From Aradus depressus (taxonomy: Eukaryota > Arthropoda > Insecta > Hemiptera > Aradidae), in NCBI GenBank assembly GCA_963662175.1, contig OY759218.1, positions 20,364,480 through 20,428,479 of the forward strand: a DNA stretch of 64,000 bases, in the 5' to 3' direction. A program made the translations under genes and the position numbers. The notes under the pieces are model-generated. The model searched no databases. It was not told the origin of the DNA and saw only the letters and a program-made list of their open reading frames with translations. Shown in pieces: positions 1-10,587 of the stretch. The stretch's first letter is position 1; each line of letters starts with the position of its first letter.

Positions 1-289
1 CCAACGTCCAAGGTGAGGGTTAATTTGAAAAATTCCTGTAATATTTGAAGAGTATGCCGCATCAATTAAAACTGGAGGAATCGGCGGAATTATTCGGTAT
101 TTTTCGGTTTCTTGACTATTTGAACAATCCGAATGTAGAAGACGTAACATAAGAAGCATATTAAAAACTGTTAAAACCAAAAGAATAATCACTCCAAAAT
201 TCCAAAACCTGCAGCCCACCTGAAAAAAAGGACAATTTTTAGGTATTTTCTTCTTGGAATATTAGTATTTGGAAAGTGGACTTTAAAAA

Positions 290-400
290 AAAAGTCGGTG
301 CATCACCGGCTATGTTCTTCCCCAGTGCGAAATAATGAACCCAATTTCCCGGTTTTGTCAATAGTTATCTTACTCAGGGACTTTTGAATCATCAAACTAA
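290..400 (+). repeat. Hairpin-capped repeat family, left-end fragment
   Basis: The sequence AGTCGGTGCATCACCGGC followed by TGTTCTTCCCCAG matches the left terminus of the most abundant repeat family in this window (full copy at 30158-30905). The copy breaks off where the PIF/Harbinger coding fragment starts. Confidence 0.7.
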
Positions 401-410
401 ATTTAATATA

Positions 411-734
411 ATGAAGCACCTACAAGGAGAGATGGATTGGTTGGATGAAGAAGAGGAAATGGTTGCTGTTACTGCGGCATTGCTTGTGCTACAACATGAA
501 TCCAGAGAATACTGGGTTCATCCAATAAACGAACGTAGACACGAATTTGGTGAATATCATGTTCTGTGGCTCGAAATCAGCAATGACGATGACAGGTGTA
601 AAATGTATATCAGGATGACCAAGAAGGAATTTGTCCACCAATCTTCTCCCAAGCCTCTTGTCGTTTTCTTTGGTCTCGGTAGTCCTTATTTTGTAAGTTG
701 TACAAAAAATCATACTTTCGTACTTCTTCTATAA
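411..734 (+). pseudogene. PIF/Harbinger transposase 5' fragment
   Basis: The frame starting near the ATG at 411 contains SREYWVHPINERRHEFGEYH followed by VLWLEISNDDDRCKMYIRM. HARBI1-like transposases of insects start their core with WVHPIN-x-x-R-x-x-x-GEYH and then a D/E-R-F..FRM motif, so this is the N-terminal exon of such a transposase. The frame then runs into unrelated sequence at about 690-700. No DDE catalytic region follows, so it is a dead fragment. Confidence 0.7.
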
Positions 735-934
735 ATTGTTCCTCCATATTTATAATAAATATGTAAACAAACTCGCGGCGGCGCTGCCTGAACCTTGTCC
801 TGATGCTTTAACACTCTGACGAAAATCTGACCACTACAGATATTGAAAACACTCGTTATGACGTGTTAAAACGTGTTAACACGACGCGTGTTAAAAATGT
901 GTTCTTAGCTTTAGTGTTGATACATTCGTTACAG

Positions 935-1060
935 GACATAGTAAGGTTTGTAGACTTGGCAGACTAAGATGGGCAGGACACAAGGCAAGGCTGGGAGACC
1001 ATGATGTGCCAAAGATAACTGAAGGCTGATCCAGGAGGCCTTGACTGAGAGATGAGTTGT
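935..1060 (+). pseudogene. LINE C-terminal fragment
   Basis: Across shifted frames the plus strand reads as LRWAGHKARLGDHDVPKITEG. Many arthropod non-LTR retrotransposons end with LRWAGHVARM-x-x-x-R-x-P. It is short, shifted and not functional. Confidence 0.55.
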
Positions 1061-1064
1061 TACG

Positions 1065-1345
1065 CCGATGATGATGACATCGGCAGTTATTAAGATTTTG
1101 AGTTAAGACCCCTCCTCTGATCCCCCAGTTCCCTTTTCGCTGAATATTGATAGGTATCATCCATATTGCATTTTTGATCCACATATAAAAATAAATTCAT
1201 TATTTCGGGAGTTATAAGAATTTTTGTGTGAAGCCCTCCCTATTCCCCCTTTTCTTCGGCCAATTCGGCTGAAAATCAATGGGTGTCGTTCCTCTGCGGT
1301 TCTGTTCAAACGTATATAATTTATTATCGATACATTCATTTTATC
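1065..1345 (+). repeat. Hairpin-capped repeat family, internal units
   Basis: There are two diverged internal units with the pattern CATCGGCAGTTATTA, a C/T-rich tract, TCGGCTGAAAATCAATGGG and an ATTCATT...GGGAGTTAT motif, as in the full copy at 30158-30905. Neither end is present. Confidence 0.65.
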
Positions 1346-1445
1346 GGTGATATACTGAATATTTTAATTTGAAAATTTAGAAATTGTAAAATATACTTTA
1401 GTATGAAGAAAAAAGTTAGTTAAAATGCAATAGAATAAACTATAC

Positions 1446-1845
1446 TTAAATACAAACAAAATATATAAGTGGTCCGAGATTGCAAAAGCATCCCTTGCAT
1501 ATGCAAGACAGCAGTGGGTGAGCAGTGAGCAGTGAGCAATGGGTGAGCAGTGGGTGAGTGAGCAGTGGGTGAGTGAGCAGTGGGTGAGCAGTGAGCAGTG
1601 GGCAGTGGGTGAGCAGTGGGCAGTGGGTTAATACATACAAAATATATAAGTGGTCCGGGATTGCAAAAGCATCCCTTGCATATGCAAGACAGCAGTGGGT
1701 GAGCAGTGAGCAGTGGGTGAGTGAGCAGTAGGTGAGCAGTGGGCAGTGGGTGAGCAGTGGGCAGTGAGCAGTGTGTTAATACATACAAAATATATAAGTG
1801 GTCCGGGATTGCAAAAGCATCCCTTGCATATGCAAGACATGTGTT
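1446..1845. repeat. Compound minisatellite (GAGCAGTGGGT) with 60-bp spacer units
   Basis: Degenerate tandem repeats of GAGCAGTGGGT/GAGCAGT (1508-1630 and 1690-1775) alternate with three near-identical blocks starting TACAAAATATATAAGTGGTC and ending GCATATGCAAGAC (about 1450, 1633 and 1781). It is a higher-order tandem array with periods of about 183 and 148 bp. Long open frames on the minus strand here are translations of the repeat (AHPLLTAH) and not genes. Confidence 0.9.
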
Positions 1846-1967
1846 CGAATGTTCCCGGGGGGGGAGAGAGAGAGAGTGATCTGTACAAAAGTCTTTGGTT
1901 TTTTTTTTTGATTGGCCTCGGCAGACACCACACTAGCCATATGTGTTTGTTATTAAGTTATTTACTA

Positions 1968-2090
1968 CATCCATGGCCCCGGGAGGGAGTTCTATCTACG
2001 AAATAAAACTCACTCCCGGACGGGATTCGAACCCGCAAACCATGGTGAGACCATGCGACCAAAGCCCTACGGCCACCATGGCTCCAAGTC
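1968..2090 (-). mobile_element. tRNA-derived SINE, second family
   Basis: The minus strand reads GGCCGTAGGGCTTTGGTCGC, then GGTTTGCGGGTTCGAATCCC and GTCCGGGAGTGAGTTTTATT. GGTTCGAATCC is a box B promoter motif. A sister copy lies at 33645-33725 (+) and a diverged one at 59775-59870 (+). Confidence 0.7.
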
Positions 2091-2149
2091 GTTGGTATAA
2101 GAATGTCATTTAATGGTCACATTTTTTTTTTCTTTGTTTGTTTTTGAAG

Positions 2150-2262
2150 GATGGGGTGGTCAAGTTTGTTTTTAACCCCCCAGACATAAAACCTAAGAAA
2201 CGTTTCGAACCCGCGATCTCGAGCACAGTAGGATAGGAAGTACATCTGAGCTATCGGCGTTC
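2150..2262 (-). mobile_element. tRNA-derived SINE, main family, diverged copy
   Basis: The minus strand carries GATAGCTCAGATGTACTTCC, GATCGCGGGTTCGAAACG and the TTTTATGTCTGGGGGGTTAA stretch. These match box A, box B and the tail of the main SINE family, with many substitutions. Confidence 0.6.
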
Positions 2263-2348
2263 AAAAAAAAAAATCGCTTTTAATAGCTCAATAATTGAGC
2301 TATTAGAAGCGATTTTTTAAAAATAATTATTATGAAGTCTGCTTTACT

Positions 2349-2690
2349 CCGGTAGCTCAGTGGTATGCGTGCTTGACTTCTGAGCTAAAGAACGTGGGTT
2401 CGTAACCCGACCGAGGCCCTTAGTTTATTTTATCTGGGAGGTAAAATAAACTTAAGCACGCCGTCCTTCGGATGGGACGTTAAGCGATTGTCCCGAGCCT
2501 GTACGATGTCAGGTACTCGTTAAAGACCCCTGCCCTAGGTGAATAAAAATGTAGGGTAGGCAAAATTTAGGACTCCCACAGTAGAGTCGGGCTCATGTCC
2601 ACCAGAGTGACGAATGAGCGCTCTGGTAGTAGGCGATATGACCTCGTAGTTAAAGCCCGGGCATGAGTCATAAAACCTAACCTAACCTCT
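2349..2690 (+). mobile_element. tRNA-derived SINE, main family, near full length
   Basis: It starts with box A (GGTAGCTCAGTGGTATGCGT) and box B (GTGGGTTCGTAACCC). The shared body follows: TTAGTTTATTTTATCTGGGA, GCACGCCGTCCTTCGGATGG, GATGTCAGGTACTCGTTAAA, GCGCTCTGGTAGTAGGCGAT, CCCGGGCATGAGTCATAA. The 3' end is AACCTAACCTAACC, a TTAGG-type repeat. At about 340 bp this copy can serve as the reference for the 15 or so copies in the window. Confidence 0.88.
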
Positions 2691-2724
2691 TAATTTTTTT
2701 TTGTTTTACATTCTCAGAAGAAAT

Positions 2725-3070
2725 ATAGCGGAAGTTATGCAATCGGTCAGAAATTCGATAATGAGTTTTCACAGAAATTTCATGATTTCTGAATGATTCC
2801 AAATATGGAAGAAAAAAAATCTGCCTTTATATGTCTGTCTGTGAACACGATTACTCCCGAGACACGAAACTTTATATGTAAAGCCCCATAAGGACGACCT
2901 ATTGATTTTCCGCGAAATCGGCTGAAGGGAAGGAGGGATCTGTGGAATTGGACTCGACTCAAAACCCTAACTGCCGATGTAACGGATGCATCGACACAAA
3001 ATTTCGTATGTAGATTCAGAAGTCCCTATGTAAGTCAACTATTGATTTTTAGCTCAGACAAGATGCGAAA
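2725..3070 (-). repeat. Hairpin-capped repeat family, partial copy
   Basis: The right-end motif is present in reverse (GCAATCGGTCAGAAATTCGA), followed by two internal units (CGACCTATTGATTTTCCGCG, AACTGCCGATGTAACGGATG). The left end is missing. Confidence 0.65.
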
Positions 3071-4600
3071 AAAAAATATACGTTGCATGTAACTTTTTAT
3101 TTCTTACAACTTTCATTTCAACAATTTTTTTATTACTTTAGTATTTACAACACTGACTCCACTTCTACAGAATTAATTTCCAGGAAACTTTTTATTCGAA
3201 TCGATTATTTGTGAAGCCTATTTTATTCAATACACAACTCTATATTTTTTTTTTTTTCGATTTTCTTATTTAATATTGAACTTATAAAAAAATTGTAACT
3301 GGCAATGTTTTCAAAATTTGTATTCCCTACAACTTTCATTTGAACTATTTTTTTGATTTCTTGAGTACTTATGGCTGTACACTTGTGCTTATACTTACAA
3401 AACGTTCTTCCATGTAGTTCTTTAGGTAACTTCGGTATAATACACCAATCCAAAACTTAATTGAATACATTTAAAAAAATAATAATGTTCCTTACTTGCA
3501 TAGAGCTGCCAGATATCATTCCTCGACTCAATTTGACATTGCGGACCCGTCGTAAATCCATCATGTACACACATATTCCCACCAAAAGTAACTAAATCTC
3601 ATAGACGTTACGGAATTAGCATTGCCCATAATGCCGAATATGGGGGATCTGTTGCCTGAAATCAGCTGTTCGCTATCGATTCCATCCCGGACGATTCGTC
3701 GCTATGGCAACATTCCCCACAGTGGCTCAAGGTACTGCCAGCCACTCGGCTGGGGGTCAACCTTGCACTTACTCAACCACTTAGGCCCTTGCAACAAAAA
3801 ACTTAAGGGATGGCGACTGCAATTTAATAATAAACAATAATTTATACAACGCTCATTTAAGCACTCATTCAACCTATTTAATAATAGCAACTTACATTCG
3901 ATGAAACAGATCTTAGCTGCTAAAAAATGAAAAATTGAGAAAATAAAAAATCCATTTTCGTCCTTTCACCATCTAAAATTTTTAATTTTTTTTTAAACTC
4001 ATTGATTTTAGGAAAAAAATGCTGATTCTATTTCGCCGGAACACACTATATTGTGAATATAAAGAAAAAAAAAATCGACGATAAACCACCCATACTGTAC
4101 TTCCCCAGCTCTAATGAATTGTAATAAATTGCGTCTTGAGAGGGTTTGTCCCGATTTATCGCGGAACGTATAATAAATAATATAACATATAATAGATCAT
4201 TCTAAAATTCATTAACTAGTTCAACGCCAATGTGTATAGAAAGTTTAATTTAATTAAATCCCCATTTACATCGTCCATGTAGGTTTGTCCAAACTTCTAA
4301 CTCGTATATGTATGTGTGCTGCAACATGGAATGATTCTAGTTTATTTTATTTAAACTGTTAAATTTTCTAATCACAATTACATATTTTTATAATGTGCAG
4401 CCAAATTTTATTTTATATTGATATGATTATCTCTAGAATTTCATTATTACATATTTATTATTTGTATGAATGACAAAACAGTGCATTTTATTAATATACA
4501 TTTTTCATTACTTTTATGTTTCGCTGATTTTATTAAAGAATTTTAGATTATTATTTATAATAGAAAATAGCCAATCAACCGTTTGGGTTAAAAGTCGATA
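3071..4600. other. AT-rich intergenic DNA
   Basis: I see no gene, RNA or mobile element with recognisable ends here. Short frames (for example on the minus strand at 3223-3453) have no protein-like features. Confidence 0.5.
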
Positions 4601-5040
4601 TTTGACTAACATGGTGATTTATGAATCATACTAAATTTTGTGTCGATAAATTCATTACATCGGCAGTTATTAGGATTTTTGCGTTGAGCCCCCTTCCCTT
4701 GGATGATCCCTATGAAAATTAATAGGTGTCATCTTTGAATTTACATACGAAATTTTGTGTCAAAACATTCATTATAACAGCAGTTATTAGAGTTTCTGTG
4801 TTAAGCCTAGGGGTGAGGCAGTGTTAAATCTCCCCAATTACCTTGGCCGATTTGGCTGAAGATCAATTGGTGTCGTCATTGGAGGACTCTGGATCACAGA
4901 CACACATACACAAAGTCAGACAGAATTTTTTTTTTTTTCATTTTTACAATCAGTTGTTAGGTCGGAAAACATGAAATTCCGTTGAAAACTCCCTGGCCGA
5001 TTACATAACTTCCCCTATACTTCGTATAGCGGGAGGAGTA
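4600..5040 (+). repeat. Hairpin-capped repeat family, partial copy with right end
   Basis: Internal units (ACATCGGCAGTTATTAGGAT, CGATTTGGCTGAAGATCAAT) lead to the right terminus GGTCGGAAAACATGAAATTC and TTCCCCTATACTTCGTATAG. The last bases of the end have been altered (GCGGGAGGAG instead of GCTGGGGAAG). Confidence 0.75.
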
Positions 5041-5563
5041 ATGCAGTAATTTTTCAGATATTGAGGACGAGTGTATTAGTTCACCAAGGTAAGGAATTAT
5101 GAGAAATATTTTGGTTTCAACCCGAAATGTTAAGTCTATTGAGATGCCGTTAGCGACCATAAAAGAAATCCATCAATTGTTTCATTTCACAATATCCCTT
5201 TAAAAAACACATTTTCACAAAGTTCATGGTGCTCATGCACCCTTTTTTTAAAAATGGCTAAAAAAAGAAGAGAATTATCCAAAATAAAAAAGGATGTGGA
5301 ATGGAAAAAAAAAATGTGGTATTAAAAACCCAGTATAATAGAGAAATAAACAATCTTTTTCTTAATTATAGTAGTATAACATTTTATATAAATGACAATA
5401 ATATATACATACATACAAAGAAAAAATAAATATTTATAAAGTGATTCCCCTGGAATTATTTATTTTGCGAAAAAAAAGTGCGTAATTCTAAAAATCTATA
5501 CATATAAAGCTATATGTTTTTATATACCAGTGAATCCACAAATGCCAAATATCTCAAGTACAT

Positions 5564-6048
5564 TGTTGGGTCGCGCGAGGGGAAGCCAGATCGGGTGAAT
5601 TCGGGAACACGCCGAGAATCGATACCTGCGGTGTGTTCCTTGAACGACCTGTGGTGAGTGACTTGTGTGATGCATTGAACTACAAGTCAGTCGTCTCTTA
5701 TCAACGAGAGGGACCAGTTGGTCGCCACGCGGGGTGGACTGAGAGTCTGGGTCGAGCCAGCACGCGGTGTGCGGAATGGATTCGTCCTTATTACCACGCG
5801 GGTATAAGGTGAGTCGTTAGTTACCATGCGGAAGTGAGTTGTTTATTACCACGCGGGTATAAAGTGAGTCGTCTGTTACCAAGCACAGTAAGTGAGTGAC
5901 TTGTGTAGTTCCCACGCGGTATGGGACTTATTATTGAACAACTGACTTTGTGTTCGATACCACGCGGTTTTGTAATAAGGGTGTTGACCAAATAAATATA
6001 TCTGTTGCTCTACTCTAAGTTCTCATTAACCTGTACCCAAACCCAACA
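5564..6048. mobile_element. Solo LTR (485 bp) with 5-bp target duplication
   Basis: The element begins TGTTGGGTCGCG and ends ACCCAAACCCAACA, so the ends are inverted (TGTTGGG / CCCAACA). It is flanked on both sides by TACAT (5559-5563 and 6049-6053), an exact 5-bp duplication. Internally it is GC-richer than its surroundings, has five or six TACCACGCGG-type short repeats (5790-5965) and an AATAAATA signal at 5991. The absence of coding sequence and of a second LTR makes it a solo LTR left by recombination. The TGTT/AACA ends and 5-bp duplication fit BEL/Pao or Ty3/gypsy; I cannot decide which. It is probably fairly young. Confidence 0.87.
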
Positions 6049-6194
6049 TACATAATAGAAAAATAAAAAGTAGGTTAATCACAGGCAATGTACATACCCA
6101 GAACGAATCAATTCATTAACGTTTCGCTTCCCCTCCAATACCACAAATCGACCGTTTACGCTAATAATACATAGTTGTCTTTCATAGGGGCTCC

Positions 6195-6556
6195 TAAATC
6201 TTCATACTAAATTTTGTGCCGATACTTTCATTACAACGGCAGTTATTAGAGTTTTTGAATTAAGTCTCACCCCTAATGATGCATTAAGCCTCTTGATTTA
6301 GCAGAAAATCTAAATGTATCGTCCTTATATTTACATATGAAATTTCGTGCGATACATTCATTATATCGGGAGTTTCGTGTTCACAGACACACAAACTATG
6401 ACTTTTTCATTTCGCAATCTGAAGGTCGGGAAATATGAGAGCCCGCTTATTTTATTTATCTTACTTTGTACATTTTACAGAGACAAAAAGCATGCGGAAA
6501 ACATGAAATTCTGAAGGACACTCAACATGGATAATTTCCCCTATACTAAGTATAGC
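6195..6556 (+). repeat. Hairpin-capped repeat family, copy with right end
   Basis: Internal units (ACAACGGCAGTTATTAGAGT) lead into GAAGGTCGGGAAATATGAGA and later AATTTCCCCTATACTAAGTA. The right end is diverged and contains a short insertion. Confidence 0.65.
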
Positions 6557-6599
6557 TAAATAAAACTGATATATGTGATACCTCTCAACGAATATTACT

Positions 6600-6765
6600 G
6601 TAGTCCTTCAGATTCAAAAGGCCAGGTTCGAATCCCTACCTACTTTTAATGTAATATAAATTACTATTTATATACCTCCTGACTACACCTGAATGTGGCA
6701 ACCTGTAGATAGTCCATCGCTAATAAACATAGCAGTTGCGACGTTAATCCCAAAGAAAAAAAAAA
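6600..6765 (+). mobile_element. Possible third tRNA-like SINE
   Basis: CAGGTTCGAATCCCTACC resembles a box B motif, and the downstream GGCAACCTGTAGATAGTCCA recurs at 20046 (GGCAACCTGTAGATAGCCCG). Box A is not clear. Confidence 0.4.
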
Positions 6766-6789
6766 TACATTTTGAAAGTTAGGATAAGA

Positions 6790-8240
6790 AACAAACAAAA
6801 TAGCACGATTAAGGATCCGATAAGAAAATTGCATAAATTAGCTTTCGAGAGTCGTGATATATACATGAATATATAATGTAAACGTTATTAAAGATTTACC
6901 CACATATTCGAGTTCTGTTACAAAGAAATAAGAGCCCCATATATATGACAATGTGCCCACAGCTTTCTAACATAAGTACAAATTCGAGATATTTGGTCTA
7001 CTTTTTTTGTGAAAATTACACTGTACACTTGGAAGTCTGTCCTGCGAAATTATTTCTAATTGTAAATAAAAAGAATCCAAATCAAATTGATACATATAAA
7101 ATGTTACATATATATTTGTTTAAAGCGGATTCCAAAAGGAATTTAATGATTTTCACTTTTTTTTTCTTTTTTTTTTTTTTTTTTTTTGGAATTATGTAAA
7201 AGAGAAAACACAAAACAGCTATATAAACGGCCGTGAATGCTCTGAACTTACTTTCAGTAGCATAAAATAAGTTGAAATTAATAAAAATTATAATACAAAT
7301 GACAAATACATTTTCAACATGCAACAATAAAAACAATTATACCATTCATTTTTTTTTTTTTTTGTTTCAGTGTATTTTTTCATAAAAAATTATTTATTAA
7401 TTTACAAATTTATATAATTATCGGTTTTCCGAAGCAAATAGCAACGTTTTTTCTTTTAATTCAAGTTATTTTTTCCTTATTAATATATTATATTCAAATC
7501 GATATTTCCTAAATAAATTTATCCATTTTTGTATATACAAAGACAAACTAAAAAAAAAAAATTAATACAGCCACTTATTTCATTAAAATGTACAAAATAA
7601 TATTTTTTTTACTTAATTTTAGTGAGAGACAGTTCACAATAATTTCTATTCTAATAAATAACAGGGTATTTCACTTTATTTTTTTTCACAACTTATTAAT
7701 TGTGTGACAATCAACATAAACACTGCAACTAAAAACATGTATATACTGAAATGCAATCCTCTTTATTTATTACACAAATTTATTTATTAACCCATCAGTA
7801 TTTATTCTTAGGGGACCTCGGTCCCAGAATAAAATTTATTTTCATTTCATTAGTGACAACAGATAACTTCAGTCCAATAATTTCAAAATAAATAATTAAC
7901 AAATACATTAAAAATATGCTATACCTGGAATATCTCATTAAAGATACAGTAGAGAAGGAAACCTCTCTTCCATCAATTTTTATATTTTCACATAAATGGA
8001 ATATGTTACTGACAGAGATATTAAAAAATATCCAAGTGTTTCTCATTATGTTTTATGGGTTTCCAGTTTTATAATAGTACATTTTCAATTAACTTTTTTT
8101 TCATGAAAAATTGATGGCTCAAAAAACTAGTATAAATAGTATTTACTAGAAAAAAAAGAAAACGATTTTTCACATATTTGGCTAAGCCACTAAGTCAAAT
8201 ATTGAGTTATAGTACAAGCGGTCGATTAGACTTTGGAGGG
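6790..8240. other. AT-rich 3' flanking DNA of Smr
   Basis: There are long A and T runs (7155-7188, 7351-7364) and no recognisable gene. The only conspicuous repeated phrase is TATTCTTAGGGGACCTCG at 7802, which recurs at 11398 inside an Smr intron. Confidence 0.5.
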
Positions 8241-8310
8241 AGAGCAAAATGTAATAAATTAATTCGTGCTGAAGAAGTATCCGGTGATTAATCGCCGACT
8301 TTTTTTTTGG
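8222..8310 (-). repeat. Hairpin-capped repeat family, isolated left end
   Basis: AATTCGTGCTGAAGAAGTAT and CCGGTGATTAATCGCCGAC are the left terminus in reverse orientation. No internal units are attached. Confidence 0.6.
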
Positions 8311-9139
8311 ATAATTTCTTGTTGAAATGTTTATCATTTATTTTTAACTGTTTCAAACCGAAACAATACACTAAAAAGGAGGTTCTATAATTGAACTAGG
8401 TTTCAACTAATTTTGTACATCTACGAATGCTAAAATATATCCATTTTCTCTTTCTTAGCAGCCAAGTGAAAAATGTTTTTGTTTGGTAGTTAATACTGTA
8501 TATAATAGTTTTTGACAGATCAATTCTTGATTTAAAAAGAAGTTAATTGAAATTCGATCGTTCCCGGATCTTTCAACTGGCGGTCTCTATTATTATAGTT
8601 TAGGTTAATAAATTATATATATATATAATTAGGTTAATATATTTTAAATTTCCCGCTAATCCGAACCCTTAGCAATCAATATTTCACGTTCAAAATCAAT
8701 AGCAAGAAATATTCAAATTAAATTAAAATAAAATATTGGCATAGAAAAAGGGATCGCTAAGGTGTAAAATGACGTATGTTTACAGAAGGGTTCTTACTAA
8801 GAGATAAAACGTGGAATGCCTAATTAGGCCGTGTGGGTAAGTATAGTCACTTCCAAAAAGTCTTTAAAGTAAGACTTAACGGAGTGGTCCTAACAGAGAC
8901 AGATGGGGAACATTCCATTCATGTCAAGTAAGAACGCTCATTCACGTACTTGAGAAGGGATTTTCAAAACAGGATAATTGTCAAAAAATAAAGTGATTTG
9001 ATTAAACAGTGTTTATAGACTGTAAGAATGAAGTATTTTTTGGGAATTACTTTTAAAAAATGTTTAAATATTTACTTTTCATTTATTAACCCAATAAGAA
9101 TAAGTATAATTTATTACAAACATATCCAACGAGTCTTAT

Positions 9140-9275
9140 CTCATATGCTTTTGGCTGAGGATGGTAGAAATACCGAAAGTACTCCCATGTAAATATAGTT
9201 GGTGAAATTAGACAATATCATAAATAAACAAGTTTTATTTCTTTCAAGTTCATTTGAATTATTTCACAATATCTC
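9140..9275 (+). mobile_element. Penelope-like element remnant with hammerhead-like core
   Basis: The core GGCTGAGGATGGTAGAAATA, then CCGAAAGTACTCCC, is followed by GTGAAATTAGACAATAT. Related sequence occurs at 10899-10928, 16842-16880, 49807-49847 and 50817-50847. CTGANGA, a short hairpin and GAAA form the conserved core of hammerhead ribozymes, which are known to be carried by Penelope-like elements. The identification is by pattern only. Confidence 0.5.
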
Positions 9276-9960
9276 TGCAATAATGTCAGTTTTCATATCC
9301 AACGTATATTTACAGAGATATAAATTTGGTTGAAAATGTTTTTTCGAAAGAACATAACAAAAACTATTGTACTTTAAAATTTTAATTCCATGTAAAAAAC
9401 AGTTTTTTGTTTTTTTCATCGACAAAACTAAAATCAAATTATACCTTCAGTAGTTTTAATGAATTTATCGAGTAAATTTTCAAGAAATGAATTTGAAAGT
9501 CAAGGAAAACATCTGTTTTTTACAAGCAGTTAACATTTCAGTCTTATCTTCAATAGTGTCTAAGATATTTGTTACGTTCTGTCTTTCTCGAAAAAAAAAA
9601 AAAAACAGGTTTCAATCAAGGCCCACCGACTTCTATTTTTCATTTAGCTTCTATAAATTTAAAAAAAATCAGTGTATGCCACACGATCATAGTCAAGTTA
9701 CTTTAATGAGTATCCGGCTAACATACAATTAATTAACAAGCGCGATATTTAAAAAAAAATAATAATAACAGAAGTAATTAATGTTCAATAAATAAAAAAG
9801 TGAAATTATTTCCGAAAAATATCCCCCAGCTAAGTCATTATTCTAATTATGTCAAAATATTGTATATTTACAACTTTACACATTCATAAAGATGGAGAAG
9901 TTATCTCTTCACGAATTATAACTAGATATATTTCCTAAATTGTCTATATATTAGGTATTT

Positions 9961-10587
9961 TCAGTCCTCGTCAGACAGAGGTTCATACTGTGAAGAGAGA
10001 AGAGGTGCAGGCTCCGGAATGGGCTCTGTGTTTTTGGAAATATTCTGACTCGACATATTAACAGTTGAAGCACCGCTTGTATTCAGACTCAAAGCGCTGA
10101 AAGGATAAGTGTAGGTATGCGACTGTGTCAAAAATGAAGAGGTCGAACTATGGCCTACGTTGTGATCAGACTCATCTTGAAGTATTTCTGCAGAATTTGG
10201 ACTTTCATTCCCCTTATTATTGCCATTATCCTCTTCCGATGTTCTCATCACTTCGGCAATACGATTTTTGACATAGTCCAATGGAGAAAGTGGGACAGGA
10301 GCCTCAGGATAGTAACGCGTTAAATGTTCATCTTTGTCCATTATTCCCTGAGATTGTTCCGCGTCTTTTTGTTGAAGTGCGCGTCGTAATTTCCATGTCT
10401 GATGGTCGTAACCAGGGTAAACGGTACTACGCATGCCCTGAGGAGTTGACGAATTAAAAATTTCTATATGCTCACCGGCAAGTAGCTGCGATTGCATTTG
10501 GGTAGATCCCAGAGGAAGGCTTTTGGTATCCGAACTTTTAACGGGGGAAAGTTTACCATTGGACTCGGAACATTCGCGGTGAAAACT
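9961..10587 (-). CDS. Smr: Smr exon 17: C-terminal exon with stop codon
   Basis: This exon gives 208 residues and the stop TGA at 9963-9961. The acceptor is TTTTTTTCAG|AGTTTT. It contains VYPGYDHQTWKLRRAL, then PLSPLDYVKNRIAEVMRT, a block I recognise from the C-terminus of NCoR-family proteins, and ends PLLSSQYEPLSDED. The 3' UTR continues toward lower coordinates; I could not fix a polyadenylation site in the AT-rich sequence that follows. Confidence 0.92.
   Translation of the reverse strand, partial: SFHRECSESNGKLSPVKSSDTKSLPLGSTQMQSQLLAGEHIEIFNSSTPQGMRSTVYPGYDHQTWKLRRALQQKDAEQSQGIMDKDEHLTRYYPEAPVPLSPLDYVKNRIAEVMRTSEEDNGNNKGNESPNSAEILQDESDHNVGHSSTSSFLTQSHTYTYPFSALSLNTSGASTVNMSSQNISKNTEPIPEPAPLLSSQYEPLSDED

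Noticed and set aside
1420..1933. Several overlapping long minus-strand open frames
   Set aside because: They translate the GAGCAGTGGGT minisatellite (repeating AHPLLTAH) and have no protein-like composition.
5790..5965. TACCACGCGG direct repeats as an origin or CRISPR-like array
   Set aside because: They lie wholly within the solo LTR delimited by TACAT duplications.
7151..7189. Poly-T tract as a retroposed poly-A tail
   Set aside because: No target duplication or coding sequence could be attached to it.
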